A DNA stretch of 64,000 nt, from NCBI RefSeq assembly GCF_000427905.1, contig NZ_KE386603.1, forward strand, positions 305,332 to 369,331, read 5' to 3'. The notes under the pieces are model-generated. The model did not search any database. It was given only the letters and a program-made list of their open reading frames with translations, and had not been told where the DNA came from. The DNA comes from Thermocrispum agreste DSM 44070. GTDB lineage: Bacteria > Actinomycetota > Actinomycetes > Mycobacteriales > Pseudonocardiaceae. The stretch's first letter is position 1; each line of letters opens with the position of its first letter. Shown one piece after another: positions 38,749 to 47,636 of this stretch. The position numbers and the translations under genes are program-made.

Positions 38749-40868
38749 GCGCCAGACTCCTTCCCTGTCACGAAAACCAGCGCGTCCACCGCGCACACCC
38801 CGTCACCGCGTCGTCCGACGATGACCGGGTTGATGTCGATCCCCTCGATGCAGTCGCCGACTTCCCCGACGAGGTCGACGACCCTCATCACGCAGTCGAC
38901 GAGGGCATCGACGTCCGCGGGTTCCTCTCCGCGGTAGCCGTCCAGCAGCGCCGAGATCCGCAGCTTGGACAGTGCTGTTCTGATCCGCTCCGGGTCGGCG
39001 ACCGGCAGCCGGATGACGACGTCGTCGAGCAGTTCGGTGAGCACGCCTCCCGAACCAAGCACGACGAGGAGGCCGAAGTCGGGGTCGCGCTTGACGCCGA
39101 GCAGGATCTCGCGACCGGGCGGTACCGCCTGCTGGACGGTGAACTCCACGGTGAGCGCGAGCTCTTCCTCGATCCGCTTCGCCATCGTGCGCGCGGCGGT
39201 GGCCACCTCGTCGGCCGACCGAAGGCCCAGCACCACGCCGCCGTGCTCCGACTTGTGCTGCAGCTGCGGGTGCAAGGCCTTGAGGACGACCGGGAAGCCG
39301 AGGGTTTCCGCGGCGGCTGCGGCATCCTCGGGCGTCGCCGCCACCTTCTCCGCCACGGTCGGGATGCCGTAGAGACCAAGCAGCCGCTTGCCGGTGGCCT
39401 CGTCGAGGACACCGCCGGTGTTGCCGCGCGCGATGAGCTCGCGGGCCTGCTCGCGGCGGGCGGGATTCACCTCGACCGGCTTCGGCCTGCTTCCGGGCGG
39501 AACCGGCCGGCGTGCGGCGATCGCGCGGAGCGCGTCGAGCGGTTCGCGGTAGCACGGCACCCCACGCGCGCTCAGCTCGGTCTCCGGACGGCCGCTTCCG
39601 CCGACCCAGACCACCACGAGCGGCGTCTGCGATGCGGACGCCTTCTCCGCGATGATGTCGACGAGGGCGGCCTCGTTGTTCTCCAGGTTTCCGAGCATGA
39701 GCACGGCGACGTCGGTGTCCGGGTGCGTGAGCAGTGCGTCGAGCACCGGCGCGAGAACTTCCGGGCGGCCCCCGGCCCCCGTCATGTCGATCGGATTGCC
39801 CAGGGCCGAGTAGCTCGGCAGCGCCGCCGCGAGCTTGCTCCGCCATTCCGCGTCCCATTCGGCGAGCGTGAGCCCGAACCGCTCGCAGTAGTCCGCGGCC
39901 AGGATCCCGGCGCCTCCGGACGTCGTCGCGATGCTCAGGCGAGAGCCCCGGGTGACGTGCTCTACCGCCGCGAGCTCGACGTAGTCGGCCAGCTCGCGAA
40001 TGGTGTCCAGCCGGTGCACGCCGTAGTGCTCGAAGACCGCGTCGTAGACCCGGTCGCTTCCGGCGAGCACCCCGGTGTGCGAGGCGATCGCGCGCTGACC
40101 CTTGTCGGAGCGCCCTGCCTTCATCATCGCGATGGGTTTGCCGGCGTCCTGCGCGCGCTCGAGCGTTTCGATGAAGCTCTTGCCGTCGCGGATGCCTTCG
40201 ATGTACCCGACGATCGACGTGACCGCGGGGTCGTCGATGGACGCGTTGATCATGTCCGTCAGCGAGACGTCCATCTCGTTGCCGGTGCTGAGCATCGATC
40301 CGAGGCCGACGCCCTTCCCCTGGCACAGGTTGAAGATGAACGCACCCATCGCGCCGCTCTGCGAGATGAGGGCGACGCCGCTCTGCCGGAACCGGAACCG
40401 GTCCTGGTCGAGCCCGGTGTTGATGGTCGCGGCCAGGTTCACCCGCGTGGAGACGATCCCCACACAGTTGGGCCCGAGCACTCGCGTGCCGCTCCCCGCG
40501 ACGCAGGCCCGCAGCTCGTCCTGCATGGCCCGCCCGGCTTCGCCCGTCTCCGCGAAGCCCGCCGAGACGATGATCACCGCGGGGATCTCGTGCTCCACGC
40601 AGTCCCGCAGGCCTTCCAGGACGTGGCGGGCGGGCGCCACGACGACGGCCAGGTCCACCCGTTCCGGCAGGTCCCGGACCGACGAGAACGACGGGAAACC
40701 CTGAACCTCCTGGTGAACCGGATTGACCGCGTACGCCCGCCCGTGGAACCCGTACTTGCGCAGGTACCTCAGCGTGCGGCCGGACGGCTTGCGCGGGTCG
40801 GTCGACGCGCCGATGACGGCGACCGACTCCGGCGCCATGAAAGCCGCGTACTCTCGCGCGTTCAGCAT
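38745..40868 (-). CDS. Acyl-CoA synthetase (NDP-forming), alpha-beta fusion
   Basis: 707 aa. N-terminal CoA_binding (ESVAVIGASTDPRKPSG), succinyl-CoA-ligase flavodoxin domains (ISQSGAMGAFI, ASHTGVLAGS with the phospho-His, GNPIDMTG), and a C-terminal ATP-grasp domain (IPTVAEKVAATPEDA, ALHPQLQHKSEHGGVVLGL, GIDINPV). It activates a carboxylic acid with ATP and CoA, giving ADP and phosphate. I chose ATG 40868; the frame is open to GTG 40916 but that would overlap the SDR gene. It is placed directly before the acyl-CoA dehydrogenase pair, so it probably activates the acid released by the oxygenase/hydrolase steps. Confidence 0.88.
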   Translation of the reverse strand: MLNAREYAAFMAPESVAVIGASTDPRKPSGRTLRYLRKYGFHGRAYAVNPVHQEVQGFPSFSSVRDLPERVDLAVVVAPARHVLEGLRDCVEHEIPAVIIVSAGFAETGEAGRAMQDELRACVAGSGTRVLGPNCVGIVSTRVNLAATINTGLDQDRFRFRQSGVALISQSGAMGAFIFNLCQGKGVGLGSMLSTGNEMDVSLTDMINASIDDPAVTSIVGYIEGIRDGKSFIETLERAQDAGKPIAMMKAGRSDKGQRAIASHTGVLAGSDRVYDAVFEHYGVHRLDTIRELADYVELAAVEHVTRGSRLSIATTSGGAGILAADYCERFGLTLAEWDAEWRSKLAAALPSYSALGNPIDMTGAGGRPEVLAPVLDALLTHPDTDVAVLMLGNLENNEAALVDIIAEKASASQTPLVVVWVGGSGRPETELSARGVPCYREPLDALRAIAARRPVPPGSRPKPVEVNPARREQARELIARGNTGGVLDEATGKRLLGLYGIPTVAEKVAATPEDAAAAAETLGFPVVLKALHPQLQHKSEHGGVVLGLRSADEVATAARTMAKRIEEELALTVEFTVQQAVPPGREILLGVKRDPDFGLLVVLGSGGVLTELLDDVVIRLPVADPERIRTALSKLRISALLDGYRGEEPADVDALVDCVMRVVDLVGEVGDCIEGIDINPVIVGRRGDGVCAVDALVFVTGKESGA

Positions 40869-40896
40869 CTTGAGGCCATCTCCGCTCTCGTCGGGC

Positions 40897-41655
40897 TCAA
40901 TAGACCGCCCGGCCACCGCTGAGGTCGAACACGGCGCCGGTGGAGAAGCTGCATCGGGACGAGACGAGGAACCCGATCATCTCCGCCGCTTCGTGCACCT
41001 CGCCGGGACGGCCGAGCGGGATCCGGGAGATGAGGAATTCGTGGTAGTCCGGGTTGACCTTCTTGTTGAGCGGTGTGGTGAACACCGTCGGGGCGACCGC
41101 GTTGACGAGTACCCCGGTGCGCGCGAGTTCCTTGCCGAGGCACTTCGTCATGCCGATGACGGCGGCCTTCGCCGACGAGTACGCGGACGAGCCGGCGTTG
41201 CCTTCCTTCCCGGCCATGCTCGCGATGTTGACGATGCGCCCGTACCCGTTCGAGGTCAGGTGAGGGATCACCGCCCGGCACATGAGGAAGGTGCCGTCGA
41301 CGTTGATGCGATAGATCATCTTCCAGTAGTCGTACGACGTCTCCCACAGCGGCGCTTGCGGCCCGGTGGTGCCTGCGCTGTTGACGAGGATGCTCGGACT
41401 CCCGGCGGCGTCGACGATGCTCGACACCGTCCGCTCGACCTCGTCCTCGTTCGACACGTCGCAGCGCACCGCCTCGTAGCCGAACCCGTTTCCGGAGACG
41501 GGGACGACCTCGCCCGCGGGCGAGTCGTAGCTGAGGTCGACGCTGAACACCCGCCCACCGCGACGGGCGATGTGCTCGACGGTCGCGGCGCCGATGCCGC
41601 TCGCGCCGCCGGTCACGATCGCGGTCTGCCCACTGAAGATCTGCTCGGGCGTCAT
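40897..41655 (-). CDS. Short-chain dehydrogenase/reductase
   Basis: 252-aa classical SDR: TGGASGIG cofactor motif, VDLS after strand 2 (NAD preference), NSAGTTG, catalytic Ser in NIASMAG, YSSAK for Tyr-x-x-x-Lys, and NAVAPTVFTTPLN. ATG 41655 is used; a GTG at 41685 is in frame but lacks a ribosome site. It lies between the ABC ATPase and the acyl-CoA synthetase. A role in oxidising a cyclic alcohol to the ketone substrate of the monooxygenase is plausible but unproven. Confidence 0.9.
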   Translation of the reverse strand: MTPEQIFSGQTAIVTGGASGIGAATVEHIARRGGRVFSVDLSYDSPAGEVVPVSGNGFGYEAVRCDVSNEDEVERTVSSIVDAAGSPSILVNSAGTTGPQAPLWETSYDYWKMIYRINVDGTFLMCRAVIPHLTSNGYGRIVNIASMAGKEGNAGSSAYSSAKAAVIGMTKCLGKELARTGVLVNAVAPTVFTTPLNKKVNPDYHEFLISRIPLGRPGEVHEAAEMIGFLVSSRCSFSTGAVFDLSGGRAVY

Positions 41656-41700
41656 TACTGCTGCACTCTCCTCATTGCGTGGCACTGGCGACGGCTCGGC

Positions 41701-42483
41701 TCAGACGCGGTGGTCGGCGTGGTCCTTGAGGATCGTCCAGAGGCGTTCCTCCAGGTCGCGGAAGCCCGGCGAGGTGCGCAGCTCCGGATCGCGCGGGCGG
41801 GGGAAGGGGACGTCGACGGAGTCGACGATCCGTCCGGGACGTGCCGACATCACCAAGATCCGGTCGCCGAGGAGGATCGCCTCCTCCAAGCTGTGGGTCA
41901 CGAACACGACCGTCCTGCCGGTGTTGCCGACGATCTCCAGCAGCTCCTCCTGCAGCCGGCGCCGCAGCTGGGCGTCGAGCGCAGCGAACGGCTCGTCCAT
42001 GAGGAGGATCTCCGGCTCGGCGACGAGGGCGCGCGCGATGGCGACCCGCTGCAGCATGCCGCCGGACAGCTCCATCGGATAGGCCGACTCGAACTTGCCG
42101 AGATCCATCCGGTCGAGCCATTCCCGCACGCGCTCGGCCTTCTCCGCCTTGCTGAGCGTGCTGCGCGCGAGCCCGAGCGCGACGTTGTCGAAGACGCTCA
42201 TCCACGGGTAGACGCTGTAGTCCTGGAACACCATGGACGTGAGCGGCCGATCGCTACTCGCCTTCGTGATCTCCACGGCGCCCTCGCTCGGCCGCTGGAG
42301 CCCGTCGAGCATCCGCAGCAGGGTGGACTTCCCGCAGCCGGAAGGCCCGACGATCGTCAGGAACTCACCCTCGTAGACGACGGCGTCGACGGTGTCGAGC
42401 GCGGGAACGTCGGTCCGTCCCCGGTAGACCTTGCTGACGTTGCGAATGACCGCCTTGACCGGCCTGGCTGCGTTCTCCACCAC
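41701..42483 (-). CDS. ABC importer ATPase (nitrate/sulfonate/taurine type)
   Basis: 260-aa ATPase: Walker A GPSGCGKSTLL, Q-loop VFQDYSVYPW, signature LSGGMLQRVAIARAL, Walker B ILLMDEPFAALD and H-loop VFVTHSLEEA. It belongs to the SsuB/TauB/NrtD branch. GTG 42483 has GGAGGA upstream. Its permease and binding protein lie upstream in the same run, separated by the monooxygenase and cyclase genes; these uncommonly interleaved genes show that uptake and first attack are expressed together. Confidence 0.93.
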   Translation of the reverse strand: MVENAARPVKAVIRNVSKVYRGRTDVPALDTVDAVVYEGEFLTIVGPSGCGKSTLLRMLDGLQRPSEGAVEITKASSDRPLTSMVFQDYSVYPWMSVFDNVALGLARSTLSKAEKAERVREWLDRMDLGKFESAYPMELSGGMLQRVAIARALVAEPEILLMDEPFAALDAQLRRRLQEELLEIVGNTGRTVVFVTHSLEEAILLGDRILVMSARPGRIVDSVDVPFPRPRDPELRTSPGFRDLEERLWTILKDHADHRV

Positions 42484-42516
42484 CTGGCTGTCCTCCGATC
42501 TCGGTGGGTTGGCTCG

Positions 42517-43440
42517 TCACTTGATCGCGATGGCGTTCGGGGGCGACCCGACACCTCCGACGATGCCGAGCGGGCTCGAGGTGACAAGGCAGTCGGCGAA
42601 CCCGTCGGCCGAACACTCGGCGGCCAGGTCGTCCAGCCACCACAGCTCGCCCAGCGGCATCCCGAGGCGGGCCAGCAGACGGTGGTGGAGCGACCCCTCC
42701 CGCTTGCTGGGCAGCGCCTCGACGCCGGGAGCGTCCGAGGCGATCGCCAGGAATCCGTGGTCCCAGAGGTATTCGGCCACCGCCGCCGACGCTTCGAGCC
42801 CTGGCGCGACGCGCGCGTCGCGAACGGCCTGCCGCCGTTCGAGCGGTTGGCTGCGGTACCAGGAGATCCAGCCGGTACGCACCAGGAGGATGTCGCCGCG
42901 GCGGTACTCCACACCGGCTGCTTCGCGCGCCGCCTCCAGCGCGTCGATGCCGACGGCCGTCGACGCCGCGAATGCGTCCGTCCCGCCCGCTGCCCACAGG
43001 GCGTCGCTGATGTCCAGCACGACGCCGCGCCCCACGATGCCCCGAGCCGCCCAGTGATGCACCCCGTGCTCTTCTCGACCCAGGCCGTTGTAGAAGCCGA
43101 GCTCGGGATCCGGCACGTGCAGGAACCCGTCCCACTGGGACGAGGACTGCGGATAGAAGTTGTCCAGCACGTCGTCGAGGTTTCCCCTCGGCGTGGTGAA
43201 CACGTCGTGCCGCGGCAGCTGGCGCTGGAACAGCGGCGGGGTCGGCTCGGTCAGCGGCAGGTTGAGGGAGAACACCTTGCCGCTGCGCACGGACCGCACC
43301 GCCCCGAGGACGGTTTCGGCCGACTGCCGGTTCAGCGTCCCGAACACGTCGTCGGCGCCGAAGACCCCGTGCGCGCTCCCGCCGGGGAGGTCGGCCCAGC
43401 GCTGCTCCCGCGTGCTCGGTGCACGGTCACGCGAAGACAT
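42517..43440 (-). CDS. Cyclase-family hydrolase (kynurenine-formamidase-like)
   Basis: 307-aa PF04199 cyclase-family protein. Seen: FGTLNRQSAETV, SLNLPLTEPTPP, HWAARGIVGRGVVLDIS and RRGDILLVRTGW. The metal-binding H-x-G-T-H box of the family is not obvious: the expected place reads DGFLHVPDPELGF, so the metal site may be altered. Such proteins hydrolyse amides, lactones or ring 1,3-diketones. It follows the monooxygenase with a 14-base overlap (ATG 43440, GGAGGA upstream), so hydrolysis of the Baeyer-Villiger lactone or ester is a natural guess. Confidence 0.8.
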   Translation of the reverse strand: MSSRDRAPSTREQRWADLPGGSAHGVFGADDVFGTLNRQSAETVLGAVRSVRSGKVFSLNLPLTEPTPPLFQRQLPRHDVFTTPRGNLDDVLDNFYPQSSSQWDGFLHVPDPELGFYNGLGREEHGVHHWAARGIVGRGVVLDISDALWAAGGTDAFAASTAVGIDALEAAREAAGVEYRRGDILLVRTGWISWYRSQPLERRQAVRDARVAPGLEASAAVAEYLWDHGFLAIASDAPGVEALPSKREGSLHHRLLARLGMPLGELWWLDDLAAECSADGFADCLVTSSPLGIVGGVGSPPNAIAIK

Positions 43441-45382
43441 GCGTGTCCTCCGACTTCCACAGGATCTGCGCGTAGTCGTGCAGGCGCCACGGCATGTTCA
43501 CGTTCTGCCGACCGAACGAATTCACGTAGTAGTTGCGGTCCTTGGGCGCCTCACCTTCCCAGATGAGCCGCTCCATCTCGATGTCCATCAGCGCGTTGTA
43601 CTTGTCGAACGCCTCGACGGTGACCTCGCACCGGCGGTGGCCGGACTCGATGGTCTGCACGATCAGGCCGGCTGCGAAGTCGATCCACAGCTCGAGCGCG
43701 GCCACGTAGCTGCCGCCGCGCGGCTGTCCGTTCGGCCCGTACATGATGAAGAAGTTGGGGAAGCCCGGCACCTCGACTCCGGCGTAGGCGCGCGGGCCGT
43801 CCTTGGCCCAGACGTCTTCCAGGGTCCGGCCGTCCGGCCCGTAGTACTTGGCAGGCAGCGTGTACTTCTCGACCTCGAATCCCGTGGCCAGCACGAGCGC
43901 GTCGCACTCGTAAGCGGTCCCGTCCGCCGCGATCACGCTGTTGCGTCCGAGCGCGGCCACTCCTCGGGGGATCAGGGTGACGTTCGGCTTGACGATCGCG
44001 TCGTACCAGCCGTTGTCGACCACCAGGCGCCGGGCCAGCGGCGCGTAGTCGGGTGTGCACGCCTCCCGCAGGTCCGGGCGGTCGGCGAGTTTCGTCGCGA
44101 TGTAGGCCTTGAGGTTCTCCCGGAGGCCGTCGTTCCTGCGGCTCACCAGGCCCCCGGCCGCCTGCCATGCGCGGTCGTACTCCTGGGCGTCACCGAGCGA
44201 GCCGCGGATGAGGCGGGCGTTGAAGCACGACCACTTCCAGTAGAAGGGCACGTTGTCGTGCAGCCACTGAATCTGCTCGGAGACCTTCTCCTTGTATTTC
44301 TCCAGCGGCGAGATCCACTGCGGCGTGCGCTGGAAGACGGTCACGTGGTCCGCCTTGTTCGCCAGCCACGGCAGGATCTGCACGCCGGTCGACCCGTTGC
44401 CAGCGATCGCCACCCGCTTCCCGGTCGGATCGAAGCCCGGGTCCCACTGCGCGCTGTGCACGATCGGTCCCTCGAACTCCTCCAGGCCGGGGAACGCGGG
44501 GATCTTCGGCGTGGAGAACAGACCGGAACCGCTGACGACGAAGTTCGCCGTCTCCTTCCACTCCGCACCGGTCTTGTCGCGCAGCACGAGCTCCCACATC
44601 GAGGTCTCGGCGTTGAACCGGCCTTCGACCAGCTCGGTCTCGAGGCGAATGTGCGGCGTCACGCCGTACGAGCTCGCCACGTACTCGAGGTACTGCCGCA
44701 CCTCCTCCTGCGACGCGTAGTGCTCCTTCCACGGGTACTTTTCGACGAAGCTGAACTGGTAGACGTAGCTCGTCGTGTCCACGCGCGCCTCGGGGAACTG
44801 GTTCCGCTCCCATGTCCCGCCGATGCGCGGCTGCTTGTCGACGACCAAGTAGGGGATGCCGAGCTCTTGCAGCCGCACCGCCATCCCGATGCCGCTGAAG
44901 CCGGCCCCGACGACGAGGACACGCCAGCCGGACGGGTCGACGTCGGTGGACCACCTCGCTCGCGTCGACACGCCGCACGCCTCCTCGAGGCCGAGCTCGC
45001 GGATCGCCAGCCGGAACTCCGCCTCCCGCGGTCGGGTTCCCAGCAGGAACCCGACCGCGTCGCGGATGCGGTCCTGGTCGAAGTCCGGAGCCATGGCCGA
45101 CTCCGGACGCTGATCGAGGTCGGGCGAGGTCAGCAGCTCGAACGCCAACTCCCGCACCCTTTGCGCGTCGCTCTCGCTGAGCGTCTGCTCGATGAAGGCG
45201 CCGCCACGACGCTCCACTTCGATCGTGCGCATCACCAGCAGCTCGGGGTTGCCCGTCATCAGATACGTCACCGCTCGCAGCACGTTCGGATGGGCGTGCT
45301 GGAGGCTTTCCTTGACCTCGTGCGGGTCCAAGCGTCGGGTGTCTCCGATCGAGGGCACGGTGCATCCCGCCTCGTTCTTCAC
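43427..45382 (-). CDS. Baeyer-Villiger-type flavin monooxygenase with N-terminal extension
   Basis: 651 aa. FAD motif VVGAGFSGIGMA, GGTWERNQFPEARVD, and the type I BVMO fingerprint FEGPIVHSAQWD followed by NADPH motif AGNGSTGVQ, then ATGFEVEKY and YGPNGQPRGGS. About 140 residues precede the FAD domain, as in 4-hydroxyacetophenone monooxygenase. It inserts oxygen next to a ketone to give an ester or lactone using NADPH and O2. GTG 45382 follows AGAGGA. Placed after the importer binding protein and before the cyclase hydrolase, it is the likely entry oxygenase of the pathway. Confidence 0.93.
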   Translation of the reverse strand: MKNEAGCTVPSIGDTRRLDPHEVKESLQHAHPNVLRAVTYLMTGNPELLVMRTIEVERRGGAFIEQTLSESDAQRVRELAFELLTSPDLDQRPESAMAPDFDQDRIRDAVGFLLGTRPREAEFRLAIRELGLEEACGVSTRARWSTDVDPSGWRVLVVGAGFSGIGMAVRLQELGIPYLVVDKQPRIGGTWERNQFPEARVDTTSYVYQFSFVEKYPWKEHYASQEEVRQYLEYVASSYGVTPHIRLETELVEGRFNAETSMWELVLRDKTGAEWKETANFVVSGSGLFSTPKIPAFPGLEEFEGPIVHSAQWDPGFDPTGKRVAIAGNGSTGVQILPWLANKADHVTVFQRTPQWISPLEKYKEKVSEQIQWLHDNVPFYWKWSCFNARLIRGSLGDAQEYDRAWQAAGGLVSRRNDGLRENLKAYIATKLADRPDLREACTPDYAPLARRLVVDNGWYDAIVKPNVTLIPRGVAALGRNSVIAADGTAYECDALVLATGFEVEKYTLPAKYYGPDGRTLEDVWAKDGPRAYAGVEVPGFPNFFIMYGPNGQPRGGSYVAALELWIDFAAGLIVQTIESGHRRCEVTVEAFDKYNALMDIEMERLIWEGEAPKDRNYYVNSFGRQNVNMPWRLHDYAQILWKSEDTHVFA

Positions 45383-45410
45383 TGGATTTCGGTCCTCTCG
45401 TGCGCTCTGG

Positions 45411-46496
45411 TCAGTCGCGGGCGAGAAGCTTGTTGGCGAAGTCCATGAACCGCTGGTCGATGACCTTGTCCTCGGGCAGCGGCTCGTCGTACTGGAGCAG
45501 GTCGTCCCAGCTGCGCCAGGTCTGGTCGAAGGTCCGCGCGTAGTTCTCCGGGAACTCCATCGGCAGGCTGTAGATCGGCGTCGTCATCTTCTTCAGCGCG
45601 TCGACCGGCTGCCCGAGCAGTTCGGCGAAGTACTCCTCGCGGCCGCGCAGCCACTCGCCTTGCAGCTCGTCGCGGTAGAGCTCGGCCAGCGCAGCGACGA
45701 ACGCGTACCCGCGCTCGGGGTGGTCGCGGAGGATCGACTTGCCGAAGGCGACCGATCCGTTGGGGAAGCCGAACTCCATCTGGCGCGCGACGAAGACGGC
45801 GTGGCCCGCCTCCTCCACCGTGGCCGTGATCGGCTCCTGGATGAGGCCGCAGAACAGGCCACCCTTTTCCAAGGCGGCGACCTGGTCGGCGGTGCTCATC
45901 TGCACCACCTCGACGTCGGTGACCGGGATGTCGTTCTCCTTGAGGTTCTTGACGATCTGGATCATCGACACGCCGCGGTTGGCCTGCGAGGAGCCGATCT
46001 TCTTGCCGCGGATCATGTCCCAGGAGAACGGCTTGCCGCCCATGTCGTCGACCCGGCAGTACAGGCCGTCCTTGGCGTCCTCGGCCTGGATCTGGGTCGG
46101 CGCGACGACGGCGAGGTCGGCGCCGTTGTGGATCGCGTTGAACATGCCGACGTCGGGTGCGCTGTAGTTCCCGTCGAGCTGCCCGGTGGACATGAGCGGA
46201 TAGGAGTCCGTGCCGGGCATGTTCTCGATCTTCACGGTGAGGTTCCGGCGCTTGAACGCGTCGTGCCCGGCCGCGGCCATGTACAGCGGGATCGTGAAGG
46301 CGGTGGGAGCAGCCGTGGCGATGGTGATCGTCGCGGGCTCGGCGAGCACCCCTTCTTCGTCCATGACCCCGTCGGCGATCAGCTGCTCCGCCGAGCCGGC
46401 GGCGGAAGTGTCGTCGCCGTCACCCATCCCCGCGCATCCGGTGGTCAGCAGGAGCGCGCCGACGACGAGTCCTGCACTGAGTCTCTTGGCGTACAC
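45411..46496 (-). CDS. ABC importer substrate-binding lipoprotein (NrtA/TauA type)
   Basis: 361 aa. Signal peptide with lipobox LLTTGC, so it is lipid-anchored outside the membrane. The body is an NMT1/TauA-like binding fold: TIATAAPTAFTIPLYMAA, MSTGQLDGNYSAPDVGMFNAI and IGSSQANRGVSMIQIVKN. I chose GTG 46496 (AAAGGA upstream), which starts at the signal peptide, over the in-frame start at 46526. The ligand is not readable; the family binds sulfonates, nitrate, pyrimidine precursors and aromatic acids. Confidence 0.9.
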   Translation of the reverse strand: MYAKRLSAGLVVGALLLTTGCAGMGDGDDTSAAGSAEQLIADGVMDEEGVLAEPATITIATAAPTAFTIPLYMAAAGHDAFKRRNLTVKIENMPGTDSYPLMSTGQLDGNYSAPDVGMFNAIHNGADLAVVAPTQIQAEDAKDGLYCRVDDMGGKPFSWDMIRGKKIGSSQANRGVSMIQIVKNLKENDIPVTDVEVVQMSTADQVAALEKGGLFCGLIQEPITATVEEAGHAVFVARQMEFGFPNGSVAFGKSILRDHPERGYAFVAALAELYRDELQGEWLRGREEYFAELLGQPVDALKKMTTPIYSLPMEFPENYARTFDQTWRSWDDLLQYDEPLPEDKVIDQRFMDFANKLLARD

Positions 46497-46576
46497 TCGC
46501 AGGTTCCTTTCTCTCCATTGAGACAAGGGATTCGCACGCTTGCGGCCTGGCCCGCTCGGCGGGAGCGGACGGGCGG

Positions 46577-47449
46577 CTAACGGCGGCGCTTCATCGACTT
46601 CGGACCCCAGGGCACGGCCACTCGCGCCGCGATCGTGACGAGCTTGGTCAGGACGTAACCCAGCAAGCCGACGCAGACGATCCCGGCGTACATCCGCTCA
46701 GTGGCGAAGATCTGCCACGACCGCCAGATCAGGCTGCCGATTCCTTCGCTGCTCATGACGAACTCGACGCCGACGATGAGCAGCACGGCGTTGCCGACCG
46801 CGATGCGCAGGCCGACGAAGTACTCGGGGAGCACCGCGGGAACGAGCACGCGGCGCAACCGCTGGCCTCGGGTGAGCTCGAGCGACTCGGCCGTCTCCAG
46901 GTAGCCGTGCGCGACGCCCATGGTCGCCTCGAGCATCGTGATCCACGCGATGAAGAAGGACCCGATCGCGACGACCACGATGCGCGGGGGTTCACCGAGG
47001 CCGAGCAGCAGCATGAACAGCGGCAGCACGGCAAGCTTCGGAACGGTGTAGAGCCCGGACAGCAGCGGGTCGAAGGCTGCGCGCAGCGGGCGGACCAGCC
47101 CCATGGCCATGCCGACGACCGTCCCGACGACATTGCCGACTACCAGGCCGATCAGCAGCGTCCGGATGGTGACCAGCAGCGCGGTCGGCAGCATGCCGTT
47201 CTCCACGAGCTCCCAGCCGGTGACGGCGATCGAGCTCGGCGGGGGGAAGAAGCGCACGTCGATGATCCCGCCCCGGGCCGCGAGCTCCCACAGCAGGATC
47301 AGCACAATGGGCGTCGCGACGGCCAGGATCGTGTTCTGCCTCTTCAGGCGCCGTTCGTACTTGTCGGGATCTCGGTCGGTGACCCGAGGCTCGATGACGA
47401 CTTTGACCGGGTTCGGCGTCGCTGTCCGCGACTTCTGTATCACGTTCAT
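46577..47449 (-). CDS. ABC importer permease (SsuC/TauC type)
   Basis: 290 aa with about six membrane helices and the BPD_transp_1 coupling region EYFVGLRIAVGNAVLL. First gene of the twelve-gene minus-strand run. ATG 47449 is chosen at the protein-like start; upstream in-frame starts to 47509 are possible. The operator at 47603 lies 154 bases upstream. It works with the lipoprotein at 45411 and the ATPase at 41701. Confidence 0.92.
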   Translation of the reverse strand: MNVIQKSRTATPNPVKVVIEPRVTDRDPDKYERRLKRQNTILAVATPIVLILLWELAARGGIIDVRFFPPPSSIAVTGWELVENGMLPTALLVTIRTLLIGLVVGNVVGTVVGMAMGLVRPLRAAFDPLLSGLYTVPKLAVLPLFMLLLGLGEPPRIVVVAIGSFFIAWITMLEATMGVAHGYLETAESLELTRGQRLRRVLVPAVLPEYFVGLRIAVGNAVLLIVGVEFVMSSEGIGSLIWRSWQIFATERMYAGIVCVGLLGYVLTKLVTIAARVAVPWGPKSMKRRR

Positions 47450-47602
47450 GGCCCCTACTCGGTCTTCCATCCACGGAAGTCTGGGCGCCCTCTGGTCCGA
47501 AGTGAGCACCCCGCCCGCGGGTGCGACGACTCCGCTCGGCTACGTCTGATTGCTCATCCAGTGAGAGGAGGTCAGGGTCCGTCTGCCCCTCCGTACCACC
47601 AC

Positions 47603-47629
47603 CCGACCGATTGGTCGGTCGCGTACACG
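47603..47629 (+). promoter_or_regulatory. TetR-type operator copy 4 with overlapping promoter
   Basis: CCGACCGATTGGTCGG (47603-47618), then TCGCG and a TACACG -10 box (47624-47629). The LysR ATG at 47637 falls at the predicted transcription start, so its mRNA may be leaderless. On the other side lies the importer-monooxygenase operon, whose minus-strand promoter I could not identify. Confidence 0.78.
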
Positions 47630-47636
47630 ATGCCTC

